From Ceratorhiza oryzae-sativae (lineage: Eukaryota > Basidiomycota > Agaricomycetes > Cantharellales > Ceratobasidiaceae), in the NCBI GenBank assembly GCA_030998015.1, contig JARWMV010000036.1:91080-155079 (forward strand): DNA of 64,000 bases. Direction: 5' to 3'. Made by a program: the position numbers and the translations under genes. The first letter of the stretch is position 1, and each line of letters starts with the position of its first letter. Below the pieces are notes generated by a model. The model was not told where the DNA came from and searched no databases. It saw only the letters and a list, made by a program, of their open reading frames with translations. Positions 22,387 to 34,121 of the stretch are shown in pieces.

Positions 22387-25300
22387 GCTCAAACTGTGCC
22401 AGGGGGGTGGTCTTGGGCACTATGTTACAAAAAGTGCAGACTGAAAATAAAAATATAGAAATGGAATGTATGTTGTTAGGAAACCAATCACAACTTCAGT
22501 TTTTCTTTCATGCATTCCCTCTGTGCATAACCCCTGAACACAAGTCTGCATACAATATGAAAAAGTTCAACAGATGGGCCATGATTGATTCAGGGGCCAC
22601 ATCAGTATTTATACACAAAGACCTTGTTAAACAATATCATATCCCAACTGTCTCCCTCAAAACACCAAAAAAACTACAAATAATCAATGGAAGGGAGATC
22701 AACTCTTGGTCTGTGACCCATTATTGCACCTTTGAATTGTGCATCCAAGAGCACTGAGAGATTCTCAGTGCTTATGTTGTGAATGTTGGCAAAAAACAAT
22801 CTGGTCCTGGGCATGTCGTGGCTCAAATTCCATAATCCCAACATTGATTGGGATGGAAAGGACATGAAATTCAACTCATCAATATGCTTAAAGCATTGTA
22901 TTACCAAACCCCTACACATGCAAGCAAATGAACCCAGAGAGCTCCAGTTGGACTCTTTAGACTTGCTTCCAGCAAAATACAAAGAATTCCAGGAAATATT
23001 TGCTGAAGAAGACAATGTCCAGCCCTTACCACCTCACAGGAAGTGGGATATGGAGATAGACTTAAAACCAGATGCTAAGCCAAGGCACAGCCCCATATAC
23101 AGAGTGGGTGTCAAAGAGGATGCAGAATTGCACAAGACCTTGGACTGTCAGTTGAAAGCAGGGCATATTAGACCCTCAAGGTCACCAATGGCATCCCCTG
23201 TCATATTTGTTAAAAAGAAGAATGGGAAGCTGTGCATGTGCATCAACTACTGGTGGCTAAACGAGATGACTGTCTCCAATGTATACCCACTCCCACACAT
23301 TAATGATATTGTGGAAACCTTGTGTGGGGCAAAGATATTCACTAAGTTTGATTTAAAGGGGGGTTTCAATCTTATACAGATTCAGGAAGGAGATGAATGG
23401 AAAGCTGCTTTCAAGACCAAGTATGGGCTGTATGAGCCCTTAGTCATGCAATTTGGCCAACAGAATGCACCTGGGACTTTTATGGCTATGATCCAAGAAG
23501 AATTCCAAGACATTGAAGGCATCTACATTGTAATTTACATGGATGATATACTGGTATTCTCCAAAACCCAAGAGGAGCATGACAAACATGTCCAAGAAGT
23601 CTTACGTTGTCTTCAAAAGGCTGGCTTGTACTGTGCTCTGGAGAAATGTGTCTTTGATGTCACTGAAGTTGATTACCTGGGGATAGTAGTAACCCCCCAG
23701 GGGATTAAAGTAGACCCAGCCAAGGTTGAAAAGGCTGTTCAATGGCCAACCCCTACCAACCCAACTGAAGTCCTGGAAGGGTTGGAATTTGCAAATTGGT
23801 TAAGCCACTTCATAAAGGACTTCTCAAAAATCACAAAATGCCTTTATGAATTAGTCAAGAAGGATGTAAAATGGGAATGGACAGAAGAAAGAGATTGGGC
23901 ATGGAACTTGCTGAAGCAGAAACTAAAGGAAGCCCCCCTTCTCATCCAGCCAGAGCCCAATAAACCATTTATCTTGGAAACAGACACCTCAGGCTATGCC
24001 ACAGGTGCTGTATTATTGCAATATGGAGAAGACAGAATGCTTCACCCAATCTCCTACTACTTCAAAGCAATGGTCCCAGCAGAAAGAAATTATGATATCT
24101 ACAACAAGGAAATGCTGGCAATCATAAAGGCCCTCAAACACTGGTGTCACTTACTAGAAGGGGCTGAACACCCAGTAAACATTGTTTGTGATCACAAGAA
24201 TCTGGAATATTGGAAGACAAATCGGCCACTGAATGGCTGAGTCACACAATGGCATGAGTTCCTGTCCATGTTCAAATTCAAGATTCTATACATTGATGGG
24301 GCAAAGAATGGCTGGGCAGACATACTCTCTAGGCTGTCAAGGCACATTCCTAAAGAGGGGGGGTGAGAGCCAAGCTCTGCTTGTGCAAAACCAATTTTTG
24401 GAATTAAAATCTCTGTGGTTACAAGCAATCATGCTGGACCATGACCTGGAACAACTCATTAGGGATGCAATCCCAGGGGATGAACACCTATCAAAAGTGC
24501 TGAAAGCCTTAGATGATAATGAGAAGGTCAAAAATTGGGAATGGGATGAAGGACTTTTACAACACAAGGGCTGGATCTATGTCCCAAATAACAAAGAACT
24601 GTGCAAGCTGGTCATCGAAAGTCAGCATGATAACCCAGCAGCAGGACATCCAGGGCAATTCTGAACATATGAGTTGTTAAACTGCAAATATATGTGGTCA
24701 GCAATGAAAAAATCAGTCAACAAGTACATCACACATTGCGAATCCTGTATCAGGAATAAGCACAGCAACCAAGTTCCCCCAGGGCTCCTAAACCCAATAC
24801 CAGCACCAGAAAAACCTTGGGAAGAAATCACCTGTGACCTAATTACTGGGCTACCCCTGTCAGAAGGGTTTGATGCTATATTTACAGTTGTCAATTGCCT
24901 GACAAAAATGGTCCACTTTATTCCATGTCAATCAGAAGCCAGTGCAATGGACTGCACAAACCTTTTCCTAACTTATGTATGGAAACATCACAGGTTACCA
25001 CAAAAAACCATCTCAGACCATGGCCCCAACTTTGCATCCAAATTCCTAAGGCACCTGTATAAACAGCTGGATGTAAAACCATCCTACTCCACAGCATATC
25101 ACCCCCAAACAGATGGCCAGTCTGAAAGGGCTAACCAAGTAGAAGGGTACCTGAGACACTACGTATCAGATCAGCAGGACGACTGGGTCTCACTCTTACC
25201 CTTGGCTGAATTTGCCTACAACAATGGTGTCAATGCCTCAACTGGCAAATCACCATTCTTTGCAAACTACAGTTTCCACCCAAGGCTGGCAGTGGGGGAC

Positions 25301-25750
25301 AAGGAGTGACAAGAATTTCCCTTAGCAGACAATCATGCAGAATGGCTTCAAAAGGGCCATGATGAACTCAAGGCTGCTCTGGAATTATCAAACCAGAGGA
25401 TCAAAGAATATTATGATCAGAAGCATTGGACCCCAGAAGCCATCAAGGTGGGAGACAAAGTCTGGCTTGACACCAAGAACATATGGACACAACAGGCCTC
25501 CAGGAAACTGGCCCACAAGAGAGTTGGACCATTCAAGGTGGTAGCACAACATGGCACTCACGCCTTCAAACTGGACTTGCCAGTAACCATGAAAATACAC
25601 CCAGTATTTCATGTTTCACTCCTGACCAAACATAAAGACAATCCCTATGGACGTCAGGTTCCCCCACTACCACCTGTGGTAACTCCAGAAGGGGCAGAAG
25701 AATTTGAAGTAGAACAGATCAGGTTAATACTGAAATCTAGGTGGAGCTAG
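22383..25750 (+). pseudogene. pol of outer Ty3/gypsy element (PR-RT-RH-IN), decayed
   Basis: Domains in order are: protease MIDSGATSVFIH; reverse transcriptase (SPMASPVIFVKKKNGK, MQFGQQNAPGTF, active site YMDDILVFSKT at about 23537-23570); RNase H ETDTSGYATGAVLLQ; integrase zinc site (CESCIRNKH); and integrase core residues in CDLITGLP, ISDHGPNF and GQSERANQ. A GPFKVV linker and an FHVSLL motif follow. Frameshifts occur near 22757 and 24365, with TGA stops at 24238, 24662 and 25307. Translation stops at 25750, just where a chromodomain would start, so the tail is lost or was never present. No downstream LTR matching the upstream side was found. Confidence 0.88.
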
Positions 25751-25899
25751 GTTGGGAAATCTCCAGCATACCTCTACTCTCACTCAAGTACTTTTTGCAT
25801 CACCCCATGGTCTGTCAGTCTAGAGGCACACCAGATGTCTGATCTAAACCTATTATCACCATTTCATTCAAAAAACAGTTGTGTTACCACTTAATCCTA

Positions 25900-27130
25900 T
25901 ACTAGGTTGAACTCAACTTGCATGCAATCAGCTGCGAGCCTGGCCCGCATGGACGGCATGGGGACTGAGGTCACGTGACCTGAGCTGATTACATCATAAA
26001 TGTCTTTGGTATTCATGTGCAAGCACCCATGTTCTGGTGTATGATACACAGTCTCATTGAAACAGATTGACATTTTGAACAGGTTGTCCATCAGGGCTGA
26101 TAACCATTCAGCAAGAATAAACATCATTATTAAATTTTTAACAGCTCCTGAGGCAGCTGTGGAGACCCTCTGCTGCAACTGTGGGCCTGGCCCGCATGGA
26201 CAGGACGGAGAGTGAGGTCATGTGACTATCATTGATTTGCTTGAACAATGTTGATAATTATGTCTGAGTGTCAATGATCTTGTGTTGGATACACAGATTA
26301 GTTAAGACAGATGTTGCCCATCCAGACATATAATCACTCAGTGAGAATTAATATCACTATTTAATGTTTTACACCTCCTGAGGCAGCTGTGGAGACCCTC
26401 TGCTACACCTGCGGGCCTGGCCCGCATGGACAGGATGGAGAGTGAAGTCACGTGATTACCAGTGATTTGTGCAAACATTGTCAATAATCATGTGTTTGAT
26501 ACACGGATTTGTTAAGACAGATGTTGCCCATCCAGATGTATAATCACTCGGTGGGAATAAATATCACTGTTAAATGTTTAACAGCTCCTGAGGCTGCTAT
26601 GGAGACCCTCTGATACACCTGTGGGCCTGGCCTGCACCAACACCATGGAGAACAATGTCATGTGACTACCGCTTATTCACAGAAACACTGCCAATAATTG
26701 TGTGAGTGTCAATGATCTTGTGTTTGATACACGGATTCATTGACACAGATGTTGTTCATCAGGGTTTATAATCACTCAGTGAAAATAAACATCAACATTA
26801 AATGTATAACAGCTCCTGAGGTAGCTGTGGAAACCCTCTGCTCCATCTGCAGGCCTGGCCCGCATGGACAGGACAGAGAGTGATGTCACGTGATATATGT
26901 TGATTAAATAAACAATGTTGACAATCATGTGTGGGCACCCAGTTCTGGGGCACAATACACAGATTCATTCAAATAGATTGAGAGTTTGAAAAATCTGTTC
27001 ACAATGGCTTATATTTTGTGACTGAGAACAAATGCTTAAAGGTCCTGGAGGTACATGTGGAGCCCCTCTGGGCCAACAGCTGCGGGCCTGGCCTGCATGG
27101 ATGGGGCAGGAAACCTGTCACATGACACCA
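25900..27130. repeat. satellite-like ~230-bp tandem array, about six units
   Basis: Each unit contains GGCCTGGCCCGCATGGACAG, then a (T)CACGTGA or derivative, a block with TTGTGTTGGATACACAGATT, TATAATCACTCAGTG, AATGTTTAACAGCTCCTGAGG and CTGTGGAGACCCTCTGCT. The GGCCTGG word recurs near 25936, 26185, 26415, 26625, 26853 and 27085, so spacing is 210-249 bases. Outer units are more diverged. It lies directly after the outer retroelement pol. It could be tandem growth of an LTR-derived sequence or an independent satellite. Confidence 0.85.
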
Positions 27131-28359
27131 CTGTGTGCAGCATTACATGTATATACTGCAATGATAAAAAATATAGCAATCAAAGAGGAATTATGTTTTT
27201 TTGAATGTAGATGATTCTCCCAACTCAGCCTGAGGCTATGTAAGACATCTACAGTATGTACAAGGTGCAGGAAACTTCTTTCTACATCACCCCATTATTG
27301 GCCCCTGAGAGAAAAGTTTCCTTAGTGACAGAGGGTTACTTGTTGGCTAAAGTCATCAAGAAAATAGTATTTTAATCTTCAATAGTACTACAGTTCTAAT
27401 AGCTAACATTGAACCCAATGCATATATACCTCTCTTAGACATGATCTACAAGTCCACTGTTGCAACTCTCCCATTGTGGAAGTTTTGGATCCGGAGTCTC
27501 AGTCGTATATTTTGCATATCAATGTTGCCGGGCTTGCCTTGCTCTGTGGATTTTTGATTATACCAGCTACACTTCCAAAATTTTGAATCCCATGATTCCA
27601 GGGAAAGCCCCTGGTTGATACAAGGTCATGCTTGCAAAGTAAAATACACATCTTTCCACCCTTGTATGGTCACCCATGCTCCTTGTTACTCCAATTTTTT
27701 TATGTAATGGTCGCCTTTGCTCCCATTGCTTTGTGGAAAGAACCACTGTGTAACATTTCTTTTCACTTGGTTGCTACAATCTCAATGTGTACAGTGTTGT
27801 TGAGTGAAAATACCCATTGTGAGGGCTTTTGCCCTCTGGCCAAGGGACATGATGAGTGGTTTATGAGCAGCAATGTCAGGAACATGGGAGGGAGAGGAAG
27901 TGTGGATGCTTGCCACAAGTTGACCCACACCTAGATGGTATGTCTTGTCCTGACAGTGAAACTATATCTTGTCGTTTGAGTCAGGAGTTTTTCCAAGGCC
28001 AATACCTTCTGACAATGAAGCCTTGGATTAGGTGGGTTTTGAGTGTTTTTTCAATGTAGTTGGACTTTAGTGCAATGAAAATGACACTGTCGAGCAGTGG
28101 TTGTCAATGGTTTCACAACAAAGGAACCAGGCCTCCACATTTTGCAAAATAGCCACAAAGTGTAATCCAAAACCTTTGGTCTTGGGTGCAGGTCTACACT
28201 CCTTGAAGCTGAGATGTGGGCCCTTGCGCTTGTTGTGCAGGGCTTCATCCTTGCTCCTGCCCCAGCCCATGCGTGCTGAGCATTAGGTGATCAAATAACG
28301 TGGACCGTTCACCACTCATTAGCATAATGCTTGAAATCACTTAGAGGGGGTATATACAA
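27131..28359. other. spacer, no supported gene
   Basis: Short frames on both strands lack recognisable motifs. The sequence is AT-rich with no clear repeat boundaries. The right end may belong to the upstream, destroyed part of the LINE-like element that follows. Confidence 0.45.
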
Positions 28360-29175
28360 GTGAATACAAGTGAAGTAAAGTGGATACTGGAGGGTGAGCT
28401 GGCAGGCATCCTGTGTGCTACCCAGATCCAGGAGTGCATGCTGTATATCAGCGAAGCAACTGACTACATGGACTCGCAATTGGCCATCACCTGCATTGAG
28501 GGATTCACCGAAGGCACTCCGTCGGGGCTGGTAGACACTATTAGATCAAGCCTGGAAAAGATCAAGGCTAGGAGGGACAGGCAATCGCTCACGCTACATT
28601 GGTGCCCCACTCACAGGGGCAATGTTGGTAATGCATTGGCAGACCATGAGGCCAAGGTCGCGGCCAGCAGGGAGCAATACTCCCCAGAGTTTGTCCCCAG
28701 ACTACTCAGACTGTACAAGCAAATAATCACCTGCTCAATAGCAAAGACCCTCTTCAAGGAAACAAACCGCGCTTTCACATTCTCCAGCTGGACTATTATG
28801 GACACAGCATAGAGGCTCCTGGACAAGTACCCACCAATCAGGCCAGAAACCTTCGTCGACAACATGGCCAACCTCCCTTGCTCCCACTCTACTCTCCTCT
28901 TCCAGCTCATCACAGGGCACATCCAGCTCCAGCGACACCTCCACAGCATCCAAGTTGTGGCCTTGCCAATCTACAAGGGGTGCAGGAAAACCAAAGAGAC
29001 GGTTGCTCACTTCATGCTCCGATGCCCCTGTTTTGAGCAGATCAGACAGGAGGTTCTAGCCTCAAGGGGCTGCAAATTTCTGAATCTCTCCTATCTCTTC
29101 TCTGATAAAGACGCTTTCCCTATTGTTATCGAATATGTTAGACACACGCATCGTTTCTCAGACTTACTTCAGTAG
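28360..29175 (+). pseudogene. LINE-like element: RNase H and C-terminal zinc region
   Basis: One frame broken only by a TAG at 28810-28812. The first part matches RNase H: an acidic residue in ILEGELAGIL, an aspartate in MDSQLAI, and LHWCPTHRGNVGNALADHEA, equivalent to the usual W-P-x-H-x-G-x-x-G-N-x-x-A-D. The second part has a C-terminal C-x-H-x-C type region (GCRKTKETVAHFMLRCPCFE) common in non-LTR elements. The first RNase H aspartate (TDGS-type motif) and the reverse transcriptase are missing, so this is a 5'-truncated, inactive copy. Confidence 0.7.
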
Positions 29176-29402
29176 CTTTCATCTTGCTCTTAGATAGCAT
29201 CTTATTGTCCTTCTAGTAAACGTGTTTTGACTGTAGATTTGCAATATGTCTCTCTCTCCCTTCTTCTGTGCGGCGCTCTATACTCCTGTATCATCTCCCC
29301 ACTCCCTTTTGATCAGATGTTCAATTTTGTATGAGACCAAGTGTTATGGCTCACATCCATCACAGATGAATACTGACATTGATTGACCACAACAAGTTAT
29401 AA

Positions 29403-32041
29403 CTAAGGAGATACACAGGCGGAAGAAAAATATGGGGTGACAACAGAGAACACATCATTGACCTTGCAGATGATACCAGAGAGGTTTTTTGTAGGCAGCA
29501 ACCACATCTGCTCACACAACGAGCACTGCAATGTGACCTCTGCCTGCACTACCACTGTGCCGTCCTCACAGTTATGGTTCACTACCCACCGTTTCAACTT
29601 CCGTCAGGCCCGAGGAGCATCCAGACTGCAAGGACACACATGATTTATGTCTGGCAGGGCACGGCCCAGTGGCCTGGTGTCAAAAGGGGATGCCACGATA
29701 GTAAGCGTTGGCTGGTTGGCTGAGAACCAGACAAGATCGGACAACTGGAAAACAGCCTGGTTCTCCATCCACGCCATGACTAGTCTAGGGATGGCACTCT
29801 CCGTGCCTTCCAATGTGGCCTCACAAACATCTGCAGCAAATCTACCCCATGCTGGTCCCTCAAAACCCCTAAGATGCCAGCTGACAACAATGTCACCGCA
29901 TTGAAAAAGTCTGCATCAAGAGAATGTTAGCTACCTGCTGTGCAATTACTCCCACAATACCCCACAATACTACCCTTGCATAGCTGCTTCCAATGCTCTT
30001 GTTTCACTCATGCAAGATAAGTGAGATCCAGAGCCAACCACATTGCACGCGTGTCAGGGCCAATTTCGAAATTTCCCTGACGTGCCTTCGGCCAACAACT
30101 AGCAGCTAACAACTGGCACAATCAGACATGAAAGCGTTGATACATCAAATGTCTTCACCTCAGATATGTCATCTGGATCTGCTTCGATGATACCCTGGGG
30201 CTCCAATGACTGAACAAAGTTAGTTACATGGATGAGGACCAAATGAAACCACGCTCTACCAACGAAGGTTAGTATGACCATACTGTTGCCGAACATGGTC
30301 AAACTCTTACCCGCCAAATGGAGAGGAGACAGGATCTTGACCATCCAATGGTTGTGTCTGGTAATCGCTCTGCAGAGAGGGTATTAGCTGAATAAATGGA
30401 CGTGAACACTTGGCACACCTCCCAGCCAGCATGAGAAAGGTGGGCAGCAGCATGCCGACCAACTTCCACTGCATCATACATGACATCTTTGTGGTGCAGA
30501 ACCACAACCAGGAATTTGGGAGCTTCCAGATTTGAATGCGAACCAGCAGGAATTGTTGTGCGCTGCATGTCAGGAACGGGATTGTAGGTAAGATAATCAG
30601 TGAATAAAAATAAGCTGATGACTTACATGTGTTAGATTGCCCGACTGAACATTTTGACATGACCCTGTGGGTATCCAGCACGTGTGAGAGCATGAGATGA
30701 AAACTTGCAATCAGGTACTTACCATGTCCAATCCCGAAAGGCCAGTGTTGCCAATTCCGTCAGTGTAGACAGCCTCTTGGCGCAAAGTCGATCCCTGGTT
30801 GGGCATCATTTGGCTAGATAACTCAGCATCCATTAATTGCTTCAATTCCTGTAACTACGAGAACATAGAGATCAGCTGCGCTATGAATGATATAAAAGCC
30901 ATCTTACTAGCTGCAAAAATATGTGTTGTGGTTGTGTTGGCTCCACCTGTAGGGAATGTGTTAGTGGAACTCGAGTAGGATAATTGGATGCACCAACCTC
31001 TGTGTACAGTTTCCTGACCTCCTTGGCCCAGATATCGATACTATCTGTACAAACATGCAGGTCGATATATCGATTCCAAGTTGCTACTGGGCTATCCCTA
31101 TTCATGTGAACAACCAGGCCACCCCCATCACAAACATGTCTAGACAGGCTCTTCGCCATGGATGCAACCCTGGGAGTCAAGAGCGAAGTTCCAACAATTA
31201 ACAACAGCTTGGTTGCTTGTCCATGGGCTGCTATCATCTGTTCGTAGTCTTGCCCATCCCGTCCTTCGACCGATTCCTGGTTGAAAACTATTGCAGGGGC
31301 TAGGTATCCAACCGGCCTCAATCTTTTGCCCTGATGTAATGCCTGTGAATCTCAAGATAATTTCAATATAAAAGTCACAAGCCTATTAAGTACTTACTCC
31401 GCTCTACACAACTAGGACAGGGGATGCTCTCGCCGTCAGCCAACCTCTGATCAAATGAGTCTGTTGGCTGAGCTGGGATCTGACGACAGATTCTACATAT
31501 GAGCCGGGAGTTAGATCTGTGAAGCTCAAATATGGTCTTTTCCATGTCTGGATAGTTGCGTGTTTGCAAGCCATCAAAGTTCTGGGTCTAGCATTGCACC
31601 AGTTGATCAAAGCATTGAAAGGAATGCACAAGCTGGTGAAACTCTGACAGCCAAGCAGCTCGACATTGGATACAGATCTTTAGCATCTCCATGTTTAAGA
31701 TGCATAACAGCTTTGGGTCACTGAGTGTGCTTAGGTCAAACATATTGTGTCCAGATAACGATGCACCGTTGTGGCGGAAGTTTTGATAGTATAGCCCATT
31801 TTTGGATTGAAAGTCCTGCTGGGAGTGAGTTTTTGTGCCCATCAAGTGCAAACATTGAACTCACCTTGATTCCAACAGACGTTGAGATACCTGCCCTGCA
31901 TACAACAGTAATGCCTGGAGCAAACCTGATAACTTGGCTAAGTTTCTCTAGGAGATAGGGCAGTTTGCCTGGTCCATTTTGTATAGTTAAGATAGGCATA
32001 TTTGGAAACAGACTCAGCAGTTGAGAGGAAACAATAGGCAC
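29403..32041 (-). CDS. sirtuin-like protein with novel C-terminal extension (copy A)
   Basis: This is a predicted NAD-dependent deacylase domain followed by an unknown domain. From the right are seen: the NAD-binding GITVVCRAGISTSVGI; TQNFDGLQ (canonical TQNIDGL) near 31575; ELHRSN, keeping the catalytic His but with Gly changed to Arg; zinc pairs CRIC and CPSC; an intron at about 31342-31400; LRPVGYLAPAIVFNQE; then LLLIVGTSLLTP, the NAD-site GTS. The end of the sirtuin fold is near 30890. Further exons (30850-30730, 30568-30099, 29904-29604, 29597-29403) on the same strand form a ~350-residue extension ending in a CSLCEQMW zinc-like pair. The same order of domains recurs at 51557-54330, which supports a single gene. 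Exact exon joins in the extension were not all resolved and some stops may be real damage. Confidence 0.65.
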
Positions 32042-34121
32042 TTGTCATGTGATAGGCTGTCCCCTTTGCCTGCAACGGATTCTCTATGCTTTTTCAACAG
32101 TGAGCCACTCAGTGCAACCAAAACTGTGAAAGTGCTGACATAATGCTGACAGGTCATCGGATTGTATCACGTAACCGAACTGTGGGATTCTTGGTCTGTA
32201 TCTGTTGGCGTTGGGTGGGCTCAAGCACAGATAGCCTGAAACAATTTGAAAGTTATACCTCTAGTGGCTAGGATCTGTAGTACGAACAAGCAAATAGTTC
32301 AGCAGCCAACAAATTCCACCATCAGGTGCATATCACAGGTGCCTCCAGATTAGTGCGTGAAGCCTGTTTGGTTTGACCAAAGTGCATGAATCGTGGGTAT
32401 CACTGGCTCTGAGCTCACTATAATTGAATATTTGGCATGTTTTCCTTGGTCGCTGGCCAAGATATTGTGCAAAAACAGAGGGAAATCATTGGCTGATGGG
32501 CTGGTCAAAGTGCCAGAAGACTCATTGCCGGCCTGCAAAGCAATTTCTATTGAAATGCAAACGGATAGAGGATTTCTGAGGGGCCACTAAATATTATTAT
32601 TGCTATCCGGTGCTGCGCTTTGTGCAATCACTATAGAGGTACAACAGCGTATGGTCCCATGAAAGAAGTTGTACTTCGTATCTGCCAGTGGACCAATTTC
32701 AAGCATGCTTAGTAGCACTCTAATAACTCAGATTGGTTCAATCAACGACTCCATGGGCGGATGTTAGTGCCCAGGGTCTGCCTATGAACAGCTTGAACCA
32801 GCTCTGTGCTGTAAGCTTGCTGAACACAAACACCTTGTCAGAAATATTTCATAACCGAGTGATAGAAAATCTTCCTGCAAATTTTGCATTTCTGCTGGAG
32901 TGCTGGGAAGTTACACAGCCGAACCCTCTCACAAATAGGTAACCTACATTATTAGGCCCTGTAAGAGCAGCATGTCTGTCATATCCTGACCAAATTGTGC
33001 TGGTGCTTCCTCTCAGGTTTGCTGCCATTTTCTCTACATGTACCCGGTTTCTGTTCTTTGATCAAAAGAATTTTTGTTTTTTTCTGTCATGTGTAGGATG
33101 AAATTTAGAAGATATATCCAAAGGCCACACCTCTAATTAACTACAATATAAATAATTTAGCGAACTTAATGGCCTTGAAAACTTCTCCTCAAGACTATGG
33201 AACCAGCAGAATACCACCACTAGACAGCTGTTGAAGACATAGATAAAGACTGGAGCATAACTTTGTGATCCAGAGGTAGAAGGACTCTTTGGAATAGACG
33301 AAACTATTAGGCAGACTCTCTGGGACATACCCAGAGAGGCATGTCAAAGGCATTGTGCAACTCTGTTGATCGTCAGCCACTCTCCTCTGCTGGGTAATGT
33401 TGTGTCACATCGAGGTTGTAGTACACCTCTACACCCTTGGCTTGTTGATTCGCCTGCCCCCTGGCCTGTAACTATGCTTAGGATACCGCCCAATACTTTG
33501 TTGTCTCCTATCCAGAATACACTGGAGTCTAGTAGTATGTCTTGACCTGGCACGGAAGCGAACTCCTATCACCCCCGCAGCTCTTCTCTGTGCCTTTAGG
33601 GATTTCCGCCTCTCTGCAATGTGACAGGCCTACCAACTGGCTTGATGGCCTCTTACCCTGATCTGCTTTTCACACACTACCGACCCCCAACGCCCTTCCA
33701 CCTGTAATGTTACTATGTCTTGTACAGGGTGTAGAGCTCAGTTGTCGGATGTGCCTATTTTCTTCCCCTTGTCCTTTTGTATCATTGTGAGATTGACGAT
33801 ATTAGGCCTGGCCTCTGGGCAACTATGAATCACCCAATGCATTCTATTTTTTAGAAGCAGACACAACGTATGATGATGTGGCAATTAAATGGAGGTGGCA
33901 AGTCTGTTCAAAGTCTTGGACAGCGGAGAATTCTGAGGGCGAGCAGTCTGAAGAAGATAAACCATTTGTATATTTGTAGAACATGCTTATTTTTGCAAGA
34001 ATAAGATGAAAATATAGAGCAAGCACACTTCTACAGTACGAGTCAAAGGAAAAAAAATAACAACAAATGGCCGTCCGAATATAACAAATTACAAAGGAAT
34101 GGCTGTGGTGGCAAGGCAGAA
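32042..34121. other. spacer, no supported gene
   Basis: A few short frames (for example 32350-32538 minus) could be upstream exons of sirtuin copy A, but no splice-consistent join or motif supports this. The rest is unremarkable AT-rich sequence. Confidence 0.4.
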
